NCBI GenBank assembly: GCA_016706275.1
Contig: JADJJY010000003.1
Coordinates: 496,001 to 560,000 of the forward strand
Direction of reading: 5' to 3'
Length of the DNA: 64,000 bases
From: Chloracidobacterium sp.
Lineage (GTDB): Bacteria; Acidobacteriota; Blastocatellia; Pyrinomonadales; Pyrinomonadaceae
The translations under genes were made by a program, and so were the position numbers. Below the pieces are notes generated by a model. That model saw only the letters and a list, made by a program, of their open reading frames with translations, was not told where the DNA came from and ran no database searches. Below, piece after piece: positions 18,192 to 26,710 of this stretch. Numbering within the stretch: position 1 is the first letter of the stretch; each line of letters begins with the position of its first letter.

Positions 18192-18832
18192 AACCACTTC
18201 TCGAAAACATCAGCGACGAACTTGTCGAGAAGCTACATTCGTTCGGGCATAGAAGTTCATACGGCGAAGACCAAGAGGTATTTGCCCGCGGCGATAAGGC
18301 GGATTTTCTTCCTATCGTGCTCTCTGGTGCGGTGAAAATGATCCGTAACCCTGAAGTTGGTAAAGAAGTGATAATCGGCATTTTTCGTTCCGGCGAAATG
18401 TTCGCCGTGCCGCCGGTATTTGACGGTGCACCCTATCCATCTACGGCAATCGCGGTCGAGAAAACTGAACTGCTACAGATCAGCCGCGATGATTTTTTGG
18501 ATATCCTACGCGACTCGCCTGAGTTCGCATTTCAGGTCATCGGCTGGACTTGTGAGATGCTTCGCGAAAAGACCTCGATGATCCGCACCCTCGCGACTGC
18601 CTCGCCCGAGCACCGCGTTGGACGTGTCCTTATCAAACTGACTGAAGAAGAGGCATCACTGCCATTTCGGATACCTGTCCGTCGACAAGATATAGCAGAA
18701 ATGGCAAGCCTGACAACTGAAACGACCATCCGCGTGATCCGCCGCTTTGCTGATCAGGAAATGGTTCGGATCGAGCACGGAAAGATATTCATTGATTCGC
18801 TGGAGCCGCTCCAGAGGTTCCTGCGCGACTAA
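18188..18832 (+). CDS. Crp/Fnr-family transcriptional regulator (candidate NO regulator)
   Basis: 214 aa, ATG at 18188 overlapping the ubiA stop. Cyclic-nucleotide-like beta-barrel (about 20-115), long dimerisation helix (116-145), winged helix-turn-helix (150-212) with recognition helix TTETTIRVIRRF keeping the E-xxx-R pair that reads TGA half-sites in Crp/Fnr proteins. There is no Fnr-type N-terminal cysteine cluster; the only cysteine is in GWTCEML. It converges on the truncated haemoglobin-qNOR-cupin operon, and an ATGA-N6-TCAT dyad lies upstream of the cupin gene, so it may be a DNR/NnrR-like nitric-oxide regulator. That role is inferred from context. Confidence 0.85.
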   Translation: MKPLLENISDELVEKLHSFGHRSSYGEDQEVFARGDKADFLPIVLSGAVKMIRNPEVGKEVIIGIFRSGEMFAVPPVFDGAPYPSTAIAVEKTELLQISRDDFLDILRDSPEFAFQVIGWTCEMLREKTSMIRTLATASPEHRVGRVLIKLTEEEASLPFRIPVRRQDIAEMASLTTETTIRVIRRFADQEMVRIEHGKIFIDSLEPLQRFLRD

Positions 18833-19211
18833 CATTCAAGCCGAGATTCTCTTGAAAACGGCTCGCTATCGCGTGTGCCCGCATCTTGATGAAATCTGCT
18901 CGGACGCCCTCAAATTCGTCATCGACACATTGCACGAACAACTCAAGCCAACGCGAAAAGTGTTTTGGCTCAAGTGCAGACTTGAGGTGAATCTGACGAT
19001 GAACCTCCAACGGATTACGGCCTCGGCTGGCGTAGTCATCGGTACGGAACAGCAGCGTCTCCCAAAAATCACCGATGATGGGAAGATGACGCTGAAGGTC
19101 GAGATTTGCGACGTCGGTAAAAATATATCCGATCACGTCGTCGGCGAGTGCCCGCTCGTAGAACACTCGCATTAGGTGATCGATATCGTTTCTTGATTCG
19201 ATATCTTTCAT
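18789..19211 (-). CDS. Group III truncated haemoglobin
   Basis: 140 aa from the ATG at 19211, only 2 nt after the qNOR stop. The sequence has the group III (Ctb-like) pattern: DIDHLMRVFYERALADDVIGYIF split as DIDHLMRVFYERA and DVIGYIF, HLPIIGDFWETLLF, and the HF-x-RWL-x-LF segment. Such globins bind oxygen and NO and are linked to NO detoxification. Co-transcription with the quinol-dependent NO reductase supports this. The last 44 nt overlap the 3' end of the convergent Crp/Fnr gene, so the C-terminal tail (GTSGAAPANQ) may be a late extension. Confidence 0.85.
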   Translation of the reverse strand: MKDIESRNDIDHLMRVFYERALADDVIGYIFTDVANLDLQRHLPIIGDFWETLLFRTDDYASRGRNPLEVHRQIHLKSALEPKHFSRWLELFVQCVDDEFEGVRADFIKMRAHAIASRFQENLGLNVSRAGTSGAAPANQ

Positions 19212-19213
19212 AT

Positions 19214-21445
19214 CTAAACCATTTCGGTCTGCTTTTCCCCTTTTGTCAGCATCATTTTCAATGCAAACCAGACAAACGCGGCCGCTCCGATCGCAAAGAC
19301 AGTGTCGCCAAACAGACGCATCCATCGCAGATTTTGCATTAGCGTTGTCTGCATGAACTCCGGACTGCGGGCCGACCAATAGCCGTATGCGACCGACTGG
19401 TAAGTTTGCAACAAACCGATCGGCAGCAGGCTAAACAATATCTCCATCATCATCCCGATATTGATCGCCCAAAACGCAAAACCAAGCAATTTAGTGTTCC
19501 ACTTACGCTCCGGCTGCATCGCACGCATACAGAACAACAGCAACGCGAGGCCGAGGGTGCCGTAAACGCCATACAAAGCTCCGTGAGCGTGAACCGCGGT
19601 CGTGTTCAACCCCTGCATATAATAAAGAGCGATCGGCGGATTAATCATAAAGCCGAAGATGCCCGCACCGACGAGATTCCAAAACGCCACCGCGACAAAG
19701 AAATAAACGACCCACTTATATTGCGCAAGCCAAGGCCGGACTTTTGAATGACGTATCTGCTCGAACGCCTCATAGCCGACAAATACAAGCGGCACGATCT
19801 CAAGTGCACTAAACACCGAGCCAAATGCTAACGCGATCGTCGGCGTCCCGGCAAAATACAGATGATGCAACGTGCCGATAATGCCGCCGCTCAGGTAGAT
19901 CGCACCCGACATCAGCGATGCCTGTGCGGCATGCTCTGCCTTGATGACCTTAAGTCGAGCGAACAGATAAGCAATGACAACCGTCGCAAAGACCTCAAAA
20001 AATCCCTCGACCCACAAATGCACGACCCACCAACGCCAGTATTCTACTACTGTCAGATGTGAACGCATGCCCCAAAATAATCCCGGAGCGTAAAACAGAG
20101 CGATGCCCGCCGTCGTGCCCATAAAAAGCCAGATCAAAGACTTGTTCGTGCCTTCGCGTTTTAACGCAGGTATCGCCGCACGTCCGATCAGAAACAGCCA
20201 CAACAGCAATCCGATAAACAACGCTGCCTGCCAGACGCGGCCGAGATCGACGTATTCGTAGCCCTGATGGCCAAACCAAAACCACAGATCGCCGCTGCCG
20301 AGTTTATGCATCACGCTCATCCATTGCCCGCCCATCGACCCGAGCACGACGATCAGCAGAGCAATGAACAACACATCGACGCCAAGCTTTTGAAACTTGG
20401 GCTCCTTGCCGCAAATGTATGGCGAAATAAACAGCCCCGCCGCGAGCCATGCGGTCGCTATCCAGAAAATACCAAGCTGTGTATGCCAAGTTCGCGACAC
20501 GACATACGGCAGATAATCGGCAAGCGGGATGCCATAAAAACCGCCGCCCTCGACGCCATAGTGCGCCGTAACGATACCCATAATTATCTGCAGTAGAAAC
20601 AGCAATGACACGACGATAAAATACTTGACTGTCGCCCGTTGCGATGCCGTCAGCGTCTCGCCGATGAGTGGATCAGTATCCGGCGTATCGCGGTCCTCAG
20701 CCTCTTTTCGCCACCCAGCGTAAAACCAAACCATCGCACCGAGGCCCGCGATTAGCATTATCACGCTGACGCCGGTCCAGACGATCGCCGAGCTTGTCGG
20801 TACATTACCGACGAGCGGCTCTGACGGGAAATTACTCGTATATGAGATGGTGTTGTTCGGACGGTTCGCAGCCGAGGCCCATGCCGTCCAGAAAAAGAAC
20901 GATGTTAGCGAACGCAGCTTTGCGGGATCAGATTGCGCATTCTTTTGGATCGCGTAGTCCTTATTGCCGTTCGTAAAAACATCCGAGTAGTGCTTTAGAT
21001 TATCCTCAAACGCTCTGGCTCGCAGCGGATCGACGGTGATCTTTCCGGTCGTTTCGTCGTAAGTATTCCTACGCAGCATGTCCTGCAGCCGCTGTCGCAA
21101 AACTGCTTGTTGCTCGCTACTGGCCGCGTCATAGTTACGCCCAAACTCTCCGTTCGACCAGGTGTTAAGAATAAATATCGATTCGCGGTGCAGATAATCC
21201 GCGGTCCAGTCAGGCGCGACATATGAGCCGTGTCCCCAGATCGAACCTACCTGCATACCGCCCATCGCCTGCCAGACATTCTGGCCATCCGACACCTGCT
21301 CGGCTGCGATCAACACCGACCCGTCGGTCGTAACGACCTCTTTCGGGATCGGCGGAGCCTGCCGAAATATCTCGGTCCCGACCCATCCCAATATCGCAAA
21401 CGATAAAACAAATACTGCACCTAATATGATCCAAAGTCTTTTCAT
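19214..21445 (-). CDS. norZ: Quinol-dependent nitric oxide reductase (qNOR)
   Basis: 743 aa, as expected for single-subunit qNOR. Residues 1-250 hold the first helix and the hydrophilic cytochrome-c-like extension without a haem c motif (GQNVWQAMGGMQVGSIWGHG). The rest is a 12-helix haem-copper oxidase-like core with the conserved metal-ligand histidine segments (SRTWHTQLGIFWIATAW, WWVVHLWVEGFFEVFATV, TLHHLYFAGTP, HAHGALYG). It reduces two NO to N2O with electrons from the quinol pool in the inner membrane, usually for detoxification. AGGAGG precedes the ATG. It lies 37 nt after the cupin gene and 2 nt before the globin gene: one operon. Confidence 0.95.
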   Translation of the reverse strand: MKRLWIILGAVFVLSFAILGWVGTEIFRQAPPIPKEVVTTDGSVLIAAEQVSDGQNVWQAMGGMQVGSIWGHGSYVAPDWTADYLHRESIFILNTWSNGEFGRNYDAASSEQQAVLRQRLQDMLRRNTYDETTGKITVDPLRARAFEDNLKHYSDVFTNGNKDYAIQKNAQSDPAKLRSLTSFFFWTAWASAANRPNNTISYTSNFPSEPLVGNVPTSSAIVWTGVSVIMLIAGLGAMVWFYAGWRKEAEDRDTPDTDPLIGETLTASQRATVKYFIVVSLLFLLQIIMGIVTAHYGVEGGGFYGIPLADYLPYVVSRTWHTQLGIFWIATAWLAAGLFISPYICGKEPKFQKLGVDVLFIALLIVVLGSMGGQWMSVMHKLGSGDLWFWFGHQGYEYVDLGRVWQAALFIGLLLWLFLIGRAAIPALKREGTNKSLIWLFMGTTAGIALFYAPGLFWGMRSHLTVVEYWRWWVVHLWVEGFFEVFATVVIAYLFARLKVIKAEHAAQASLMSGAIYLSGGIIGTLHHLYFAGTPTIALAFGSVFSALEIVPLVFVGYEAFEQIRHSKVRPWLAQYKWVVYFFVAVAFWNLVGAGIFGFMINPPIALYYMQGLNTTAVHAHGALYGVYGTLGLALLLFCMRAMQPERKWNTKLLGFAFWAINIGMMMEILFSLLPIGLLQTYQSVAYGYWSARSPEFMQTTLMQNLRWMRLFGDTVFAIGAAAFVWFALKMMLTKGEKQTEMV

Positions 21446-21482
21446 CTCAACATCCTCCTGCGACAGATAAAATTAGCTGTCA

Positions 21483-21815
21483 TTAGCGGTCTTTAAATTT
21501 CGTGACTAAAATATGGAGCTCGGGGTCCGCGATCACTTCGTGCTCGACTCCCGCCTCAAGTGTTATCAGCGTCCCGGCTTGCAGATCCTGAGAATCCTCG
21601 AGATCTGATCCCGCGTTAAACTTGCCGTTCCCGGATACGCAATAAACGGTGATCGGTACATCCGCATGATGCCGCGACAAATCTGCGCCGTTCCGCAATC
21701 GCACCGCGACGATCCGGCGAAACGCTCCGTCATAAAGCTGGTTAACAACCTTGTCCCTGGCCAGGTCGCCGTCGGCGTCAGTCTCTAGTTCGCCCAATAA
21801 TTCAATATGTTTCAT
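21483..21815 (-). CDS. Small cupin-domain protein upstream of norZ
   Basis: 110 aa single-domain cupin: LSRHHADVPITVYCVSGNGKFNAG gives the first motif (as LSRHHADVP and YCVSGNG) and LEAGVEHEVIA the second, with His residues able to bind a metal. It is the first gene of the cupin-norZ-globin operon. Related small cupins are often encoded with NO or nitrite genes; a role as sensor or metal-binding accessory is possible but unproven. A Crp/Fnr-like site lies about 55 nt upstream. Confidence 0.75.
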   Translation of the reverse strand: MKHIELLGELETDADGDLARDKVVNQLYDGAFRRIVAVRLRNGADLSRHHADVPITVYCVSGNGKFNAGSDLEDSQDLQAGTLITLEAGVEHEVIADPELHILVTKFKDR

Positions 21816-21869
21816 GTCAATATTCCTTTACCTACGGCTCGACCTTAACGCCGTGCCGTCCGCAAAAAA

Positions 21870-21883
21870 ATGATTACGGTCAT
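21870..21883. promoter_or_regulatory. Crp/Fnr-type operator upstream of the cupin-norZ operon
   Basis: ATGATTACGGTCAT is an ATGA-N6-TCAT dyad, the core recognised by Crp/Fnr-family proteins, centred about 61 nt upstream of the cupin start codon. The only Crp/Fnr gene in the window converges on this operon. One short dyad is weak evidence alone. Confidence 0.5.
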
Positions 21884-22038
21884 AAAGTGAACTTATCCGT
21901 AAAAAACCGCGCTCGATCAGAGCACGCGATCTTGCCGGATCAGATTACCGCTTGTTTATACTTCTAATTTTGAAAGGAAATGTTCAGTTTAACGGTGTGT
22001 ATGTGCTCTGTCGCACGGCCACACTCGGGGATGGAAAA

Positions 22039-22500
22039 TCAGGCAGCCGTGTCTAATGCCTTTCGCATACACACGCTATTTGTTACGTCGGCATATTGTC
22101 CGTAATTTGGAATGACTTCGTAGCCCTCGCGTTGGTAGAGTGCGATGGCCTCGGGCTGTTTGAAGCCGGTCTCGAGCACGCAGGCATTGTAGCCGGATTC
22201 GCCCGCCCACGCTTCGAGTTCGCCGAGCACCCTTGCCGCGATGCGCTGACCGCGATACTCCGCACGCACAAACATACGCTTGACCTCAGCCTCATTTGCC
22301 GACATCTCTTTGAACCCACCGCAGCCAACAGCCGTCTCGCCCTCGTAAGCAATAACGACACCTAAGATACCGGCGAGCTTGTTGAATTGGGCAAAAAAAT
22401 AATGATCCTCGCCGTCCCTCATTTTCAGCTCGGCGTCGAGCATTACGACAAGCTCGCGAAATTCGGCGTTATCGGCGTTTGTCCTTATCAGTTCTAACAT
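22039..22500 (-). CDS. GNAT-family N-acetyltransferase
   Basis: 153 aa single GNAT domain. Motif A shows VKRMFVRAEYRGQRIAARVLGELE, in which RGQRIA is the acetyl-CoA pyrophosphate loop (R-x-x-G-x-G/A). The substrate is unknown. C-terminal LYQREGYEVIPNYGQY is typical of small-molecule or amino-acid acetyltransferases. Divergent from the endonuclease III gene. Confidence 0.85.
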   Translation of the reverse strand: MLELIRTNADNAEFRELVVMLDAELKMRDGEDHYFFAQFNKLAGILGVVIAYEGETAVGCGGFKEMSANEAEVKRMFVRAEYRGQRIAARVLGELEAWAGESGYNACVLETGFKQPEAIALYQREGYEVIPNYGQYADVTNSVCMRKALDTAA

Positions 22501-22592
22501 CTAAAAAAATAAAAATACGGTCATTGGTCAGAATCTATGTGCTTTAGATTTTTCGCATTCGGAAACGTGACCGAACTCGCGACGGTTAATTG

Positions 22593-22598
22593 TATAAT
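22593..22598 (+). promoter_or_regulatory. Perfect TATAAT -10 box very close to the nth start
   Basis: TATAAT ends 8 nt before the ATG at 22607, which would place the transcript start about at the start codon (a leaderless or near-leaderless mRNA). No good -35 is seen, so this is tentative. An AGGTG at 22599-22603 could instead act as a Shine-Dalgarno on a longer transcript. Confidence 0.35.
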
Positions 22599-22606
22599 AG
22601 GTGTCA

Positions 22607-23242
22607 ATGGACAAACGCACCCTCGTCGCCGAGATAAGCCAGCGGCTCAGCAAACTATATCCCGACGTACACGTTGAGCTGGATTACGGAACTCCGTTTG
22701 AGTTGATGATCGCCTCGATACTCGCAGCGCAAAATACGGACGTGAACGTAAACAAGATCACGCCCGAGCTATTTCGCAAATACCGCGGCCCGGCGGATTA
22801 TCTTAATGTCGAACAAGAAGAATTAGAAAAGGACATCTACGCCTCGGGCTTTTTCCGGCAAAAGGCGAAGAGCATTCGTGCGGTGTCTCAGCGGCTTGTC
22901 GAAGATTTCGGCGGCCAAGTGCCCGCGACGATGGAAGAACTTTTGACCTTGCCGGGAATCGGACGAAAAACGGCTAACGTTGTTCTCGGCGACGCAATGG
23001 GCATCGCGGCCGGCATCGTCGTCGACACACACAACATCCGCCTCTCGGCCCTGTTAGGCCTTTCGGAGCAAAAATCTGCCGACAAGATCGAACGCGAGCT
23101 GATGGAACTCGTCCCCAAAAAAGACTGGATCCCATTCGGCCAATGGATCACCTGGCACGGCCGCCGCGTCTGCAATGCAAAGAAGCCAAAATGCGGTGAG
23201 TGCGTCCTCGCGGACATCTGTCCGTCGCGGAGAGACGAATAG
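22607..23242 (+). CDS. nth: Endonuclease III (DNA glycosylase/AP lyase)
   Basis: 211 aa. Helix-hairpin-helix LTLPGIGRKTANVVLGDA with catalytic Lys121, followed by Asp140 in VVDTHNIRL, and a C-terminal 4Fe-4S ligand set Cys189-X6-Cys196-X2-Cys199-X5-Cys205. It removes oxidised pyrimidines and nicks the abasic site in base-excision repair. ATG at 22607 chosen over the in-frame GTG at 22601 because AGGTG lies at suitable distance. mqnE follows 25 nt downstream. Confidence 0.95.
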   Translation: MDKRTLVAEISQRLSKLYPDVHVELDYGTPFELMIASILAAQNTDVNVNKITPELFRKYRGPADYLNVEQEELEKDIYASGFFRQKAKSIRAVSQRLVEDFGGQVPATMEELLTLPGIGRKTANVVLGDAMGIAAGIVVDTHNIRLSALLGLSEQKSADKIERELMELVPKKDWIPFGQWITWHGRRVCNAKKPKCGECVLADICPSRRDE

Positions 23243-23267
23243 AATCTGTTAGGATAGTTATAAAGTT

Positions 23268-24362
<1,095 letters not shown>

Positions 24363-24419
24363 GTTTGTTGTCCAGTTTTGAGTTGAGTGAAGTGTGGTGA
24401 TTACGATTCGACATTTGTG

Positions 24420-24965
24420 ATGATAAGACGATTATCGATGGTCCATTTAATCGCGCTGACGGTATGTGTCTCCGCGTGCGTGAGATCGAGTGTCGTCGAA
24501 CAGAATACTCCCGTTCAACAAACTCCTGTGCCCACGCCATCGGTGTTGGCATCTTTGAAGGCAGACCGGTTCAAAGCCGATAGTTTTTCCATCATCTTAC
24601 CAAATTCATTCAGTAGGAAGCCGTGGCACGGGGACGATTCGGGCGGCTGGGAGTTCACGAATAAGAAGATGGAGATCTCGACCGAGTCGGGAATATACGC
24701 TCCTGACGTAAAGAATTACGGCGACACGAATTATAGGGAATTCCAAAAAACCATCGACGGCGAACTGGTAAAAATTGCTACGTACGAGGTACGAGACCCA
24801 AAGCTCCTCGTGGACCCGTCTAAAAAATACTGTGTTATTGGTCGTTTTGAGGCGTCACCACGCGTCGGCTCGCCGTTAGTTATTTCAGCTTGCTTTCCAG
24901 ACCCGAAAGAAGAGCAACTTGCGACTCAGATAATAGAATCGATCAGGTTTGACGGCAACGAATAG
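24420..24965 (+). CDS. Hypothetical lipoprotein
   Basis: 181 aa from the ATG at 24420. A short hydrophobic signal with lipobox VSAC (Cys20) predicts a lipoprotein, followed by a Thr/Pro/Gln linker and a domain of about 130 residues with two cysteines near the end (KKYCVIGRF, VISACFPD). No family recognised. It is the last gene before a repeat-rich gene-free stretch. Confidence 0.65.
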   Translation: MIRRLSMVHLIALTVCVSACVRSSVVEQNTPVQQTPVPTPSVLASLKADRFKADSFSIILPNSFSRKPWHGDDSGGWEFTNKKMEISTESGIYAPDVKNYGDTNYREFQKTIDGELVKIATYEVRDPKLLVDPSKKYCVIGRFEASPRVGSPLVISACFPDPKEEQLATQIIESIRFDGNE

Positions 24966-25039
24966 CCTCCGAAGCACTGCAAGTCGCTCACGAAGCCCTC
25001 AAAGTTCCTCACGACGCTCGAAACGGTGACTTTGTCGCG

Positions 25040-25249
25040 TTGCACAGTCCTCCATTCTCATTGCACACGCTTGATTTCCTATTGCGCAAGCTAGAACTCT
25101 CATTGCACAGAGATTTATTCTGTTTGCACAGACTTTTACGCGTGTTGCACGGGCGAGTTTTCGCATTGCACAAGCTAGTTTTCACGTTGCACAAGCGAGA
25201 TTTCGCATTGCACAAACCTTTTGCCTCGTTGCACAAAGTTTGTGCAATG
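25040..25249. repeat. Tandem array of ten 21-nt units (TTGCAC type)
   Basis: Ten contiguous units of exactly 21 nt, starting at 25040, 25061, 25082, 25103, 25124, 25145, 25166, 25187, 25208 and 25229. Each opens with TTGCAC (one TTGCGC); the rest is variable, with AAGCTAGTTTTCRCA the commonest continuation. The last unit folds into the perfect palindrome TTGCACAAAGTTTGTGCAA. Units are diverged, so the array is old. Both strands stay open because the period is a multiple of three. Confidence 0.9.
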
Positions 25250-25341
25250 ACTTTTTGCTTGAAATTAACCTAAAAGTTGTATTAAAATCGCCGAACTTTG
25301 TTATGTCAGTTGCTCCGCGACTCGCTTCCGAGGCGATGTGC

Positions 25342-25446
25342 GTCGCATTAGACGCCCCGAAAGTGCCTCACGAAGCGGTGCAAATGGCTTACGAAGCGGT
25401 TACAATCGCTCACGAACCCTAACAAGTTGCTCACGAAGTCCTTGTC
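25342..25446. repeat. Tandem array of five 21-nt units (GCTCACGAAG type)
   Basis: Units start at 25342, 25363, 25384, 25405 and 25426, around the core GCTCACGAAGCGGT. Two related units occur at 24986-25027, on the other side of the TTGCAC array. The same period with different sequence suggests a shared mechanism rather than a shared origin. Confidence 0.8.
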
Positions 25447-25448
25447 TT

Positions 25449-25673
25449 GTCTCCGAAGGAGACTGACAATATAGCGTAGGGTAAGGCCGCAGGCCGCAAC
25501 CCTACGAACGCACGCAAAAGGTATCCCGTCCCTGAAAGGGACGAACAATCAGCATCAATGTTCGTCACCTTCGGCGACGAAAAACAATTTGACACCTCGA
25601 CGTAGGGTTTCACCCTACGCTATATTGTTTGTCACCTTCGGTGACACAAAACAAATCCGTCGCCTTCGGTGAC
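25449..25673. repeat. REP-like palindrome cluster upstream of the Y1 transposase
   Basis: Hairpins: GTCTCCGAAGGAGAC (25449-25463), CGTAGGG...CCCTACG (25475-25506), GTCCCTGAAAGGGAC (25528-25542), GTCACCTTCGGCGAC (25564-25578), CGTAGGGTTTCACCCTACG (25601-25619), GTCACCTTCGGTGAC (25631-25645) and GTCGCCTTCGGTGAC (25659-25673). Compensating changes in the arms keep the stems paired. Two hairpin types alternate, as in BIME clusters. Confidence 0.88.
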
Positions 25674-25681
25674 ATCCGCCT

Positions 25682-26125
25682 ATGCCGCAATCGCTCGTCA
25701 AAATCCTAATTCATGTGGTCTTCTCGACAAAGAACCGCGTCGACCTTATTCATCCCGAGATCGAGGCAAGTTTATACGCGTACATTCATGGTATTGTCGA
25801 GAACAACAAATCAAAACTTATAATCGGCAATGGCACGGCGAACCACGGTCACCTTCTTATCTCGATGGGCAAGACGATCGATATCAGCGATCTTATCGGC
25901 GACATCAAACGCGACAGTTCGGTATGGATGAAGCAGCACGACCGAGCGTTCTTTTGGCAGGAAGGGTACGGCGCTTTTTCGATCGGCGAATCGCAAGTGC
26001 CGCGTGTAATTAAATATATCGAGAATCAGAAACAGCACCACGCAAAGCAGGATTTCCAGGATGAGTTCCGCGGATTGTTACGCAAATATCGTGTGGAATA
26101 TGATGAACGGTATGTTTGGGATTGA
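25682..26125 (+). CDS. REP-associated tyrosine transposase (Y1, IS200-like TnpA/RAYT)
   Basis: 147 aa single Y1 transposase domain. The HUH metal motif is H55-G-H57 (NHGHLLISMGKT) and the nucleophile is Tyr112 in RVIKYIENQKQHH. IS200-type enzymes cut and join single-stranded DNA at hairpins. There is no TnpB partner and no IS ends. Instead, matching REP-like hairpins lie on both sides (25449-25673 and 26133-26212), the hallmark of domesticated RAYT genes that mobilise or process REP sequences. The ORF is intact. Confidence 0.9.
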   Translation: MPQSLVKILIHVVFSTKNRVDLIHPEIEASLYAYIHGIVENNKSKLIIGNGTANHGHLLISMGKTIDISDLIGDIKRDSSVWMKQHDRAFFWQEGYGAFSIGESQVPRVIKYIENQKQHHAKQDFQDEFRGLLRKYRVEYDERYVWD

Positions 26126-26132
26126 TTTGTTC

Positions 26133-26212
26133 GTCCCCGTTGGGGACGCGTCTTTTTGTAACCAGTTCGTAGGGTTTCACCCCACGCTTTATTGTGCGTC
26201 TCCTTCGGAGAC
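26133..26212. repeat. REP-like palindromes downstream of the Y1 transposase
   Basis: GTCCCCGTTGGGGAC (26133-26147), CGTAGGGTTTCACCCCACG (26168-26186) and GTCTCCTTCGGAGAC (26198-26212). They repeat the two hairpin types found upstream of the transposase. Confidence 0.85.
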
Positions 26213-26221
26213 AAGAATTCC

Positions 26222-26695
26222 ATGAGCGATACAACGACATTGATCTCCGCACTCGCGACGGCGCCCGGCGTGATCATCCCGCTCATTCGCGAAGTGCCGC
26301 CGCAGATCCTAAAGCGTCGCCCAAGCCCGGAGAAATGGTCGGCGTATGAGAATGCGGTTCACCTCTCGCAGTCTGATGTCGCGTTTCGGGCGAGGCTTGA
26401 CCATATCTTGTCCACGCCGGAACCGTTCATTGAGGTGATAGAGAATTCCGCTGAGGACGAAGCGGGTGCGATGCTCGAGATCGATCTCGACGAAAGTCTC
26501 GAAAGATACGTCCGCGAACGCGCCGCTCTCGTGACGAGGCTAAAACAGCTATCACCCGACGAATGGCAAAAAACAGCCGTCCACGAAGCGTTTGATCATT
26601 ATTCGGTATTTATAATGTTCCGGCACCTATACGTCCACGAAATGCACCACGCTTATCTGATAGAACAGTTGCTGCTCAAGAATGATTGGGATTAA
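26222..26695 (+). CDS. DinB-family protein
   Basis: 157 aa from the ATG at 26222. A four-helix DinB/YfiT-like fold is indicated by KWSAYENAVHLSQSD near residues 35-50 and the C-terminal RHLYVHEMHHAYLIEQLL, which supplies metal-binding histidines. The family includes bacillithiol- or mycothiol-dependent transferases, but most members, including this one, have no known substrate. A 15-nt gap links it to the membrane gene 26711-27121. Confidence 0.78.
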   Translation: MSDTTTLISALATAPGVIIPLIREVPPQILKRRPSPEKWSAYENAVHLSQSDVAFRARLDHILSTPEPFIEVIENSAEDEAGAMLEIDLDESLERYVRERAALVTRLKQLSPDEWQKTAVHEAFDHYSVFIMFRHLYVHEMHHAYLIEQLLLKNDWD

Positions 26696-26710
26696 AAACA
26701 GGAGAAATTT

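Larger units (their letters stand above)
24966..25681. other. 716-nt gene-free stretch filled with tandem and palindromic repeats
   Basis: No credible gene. From left to right: two diverged 21-nt units (GTCGCTCACGAAG type, 24986-25027), the TTGCAC array (25040-25249), an AT-rich gap, a GCTCACGAAG array (25342-25446) and a cluster of REP-like palindromes (25449-25673) leading into the transposase gene. Apparent reading frames in it are by-products of the 21-nt period. Confidence 0.8.

Noticed and set aside
25009..25273. Open frames on both strands across the TTGCAC array (heptad peptides such as LCNxKxx)
   Set aside because: Openness follows from the 21-nt period with units lacking stops. No ribosome site precedes the frames. 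Treated as a repeat, with peptide expression left as a test.
25040..25446. CRISPR array
   Set aside because: Units are contiguous with no unique spacers, vary in sequence, and no cas genes are nearby.
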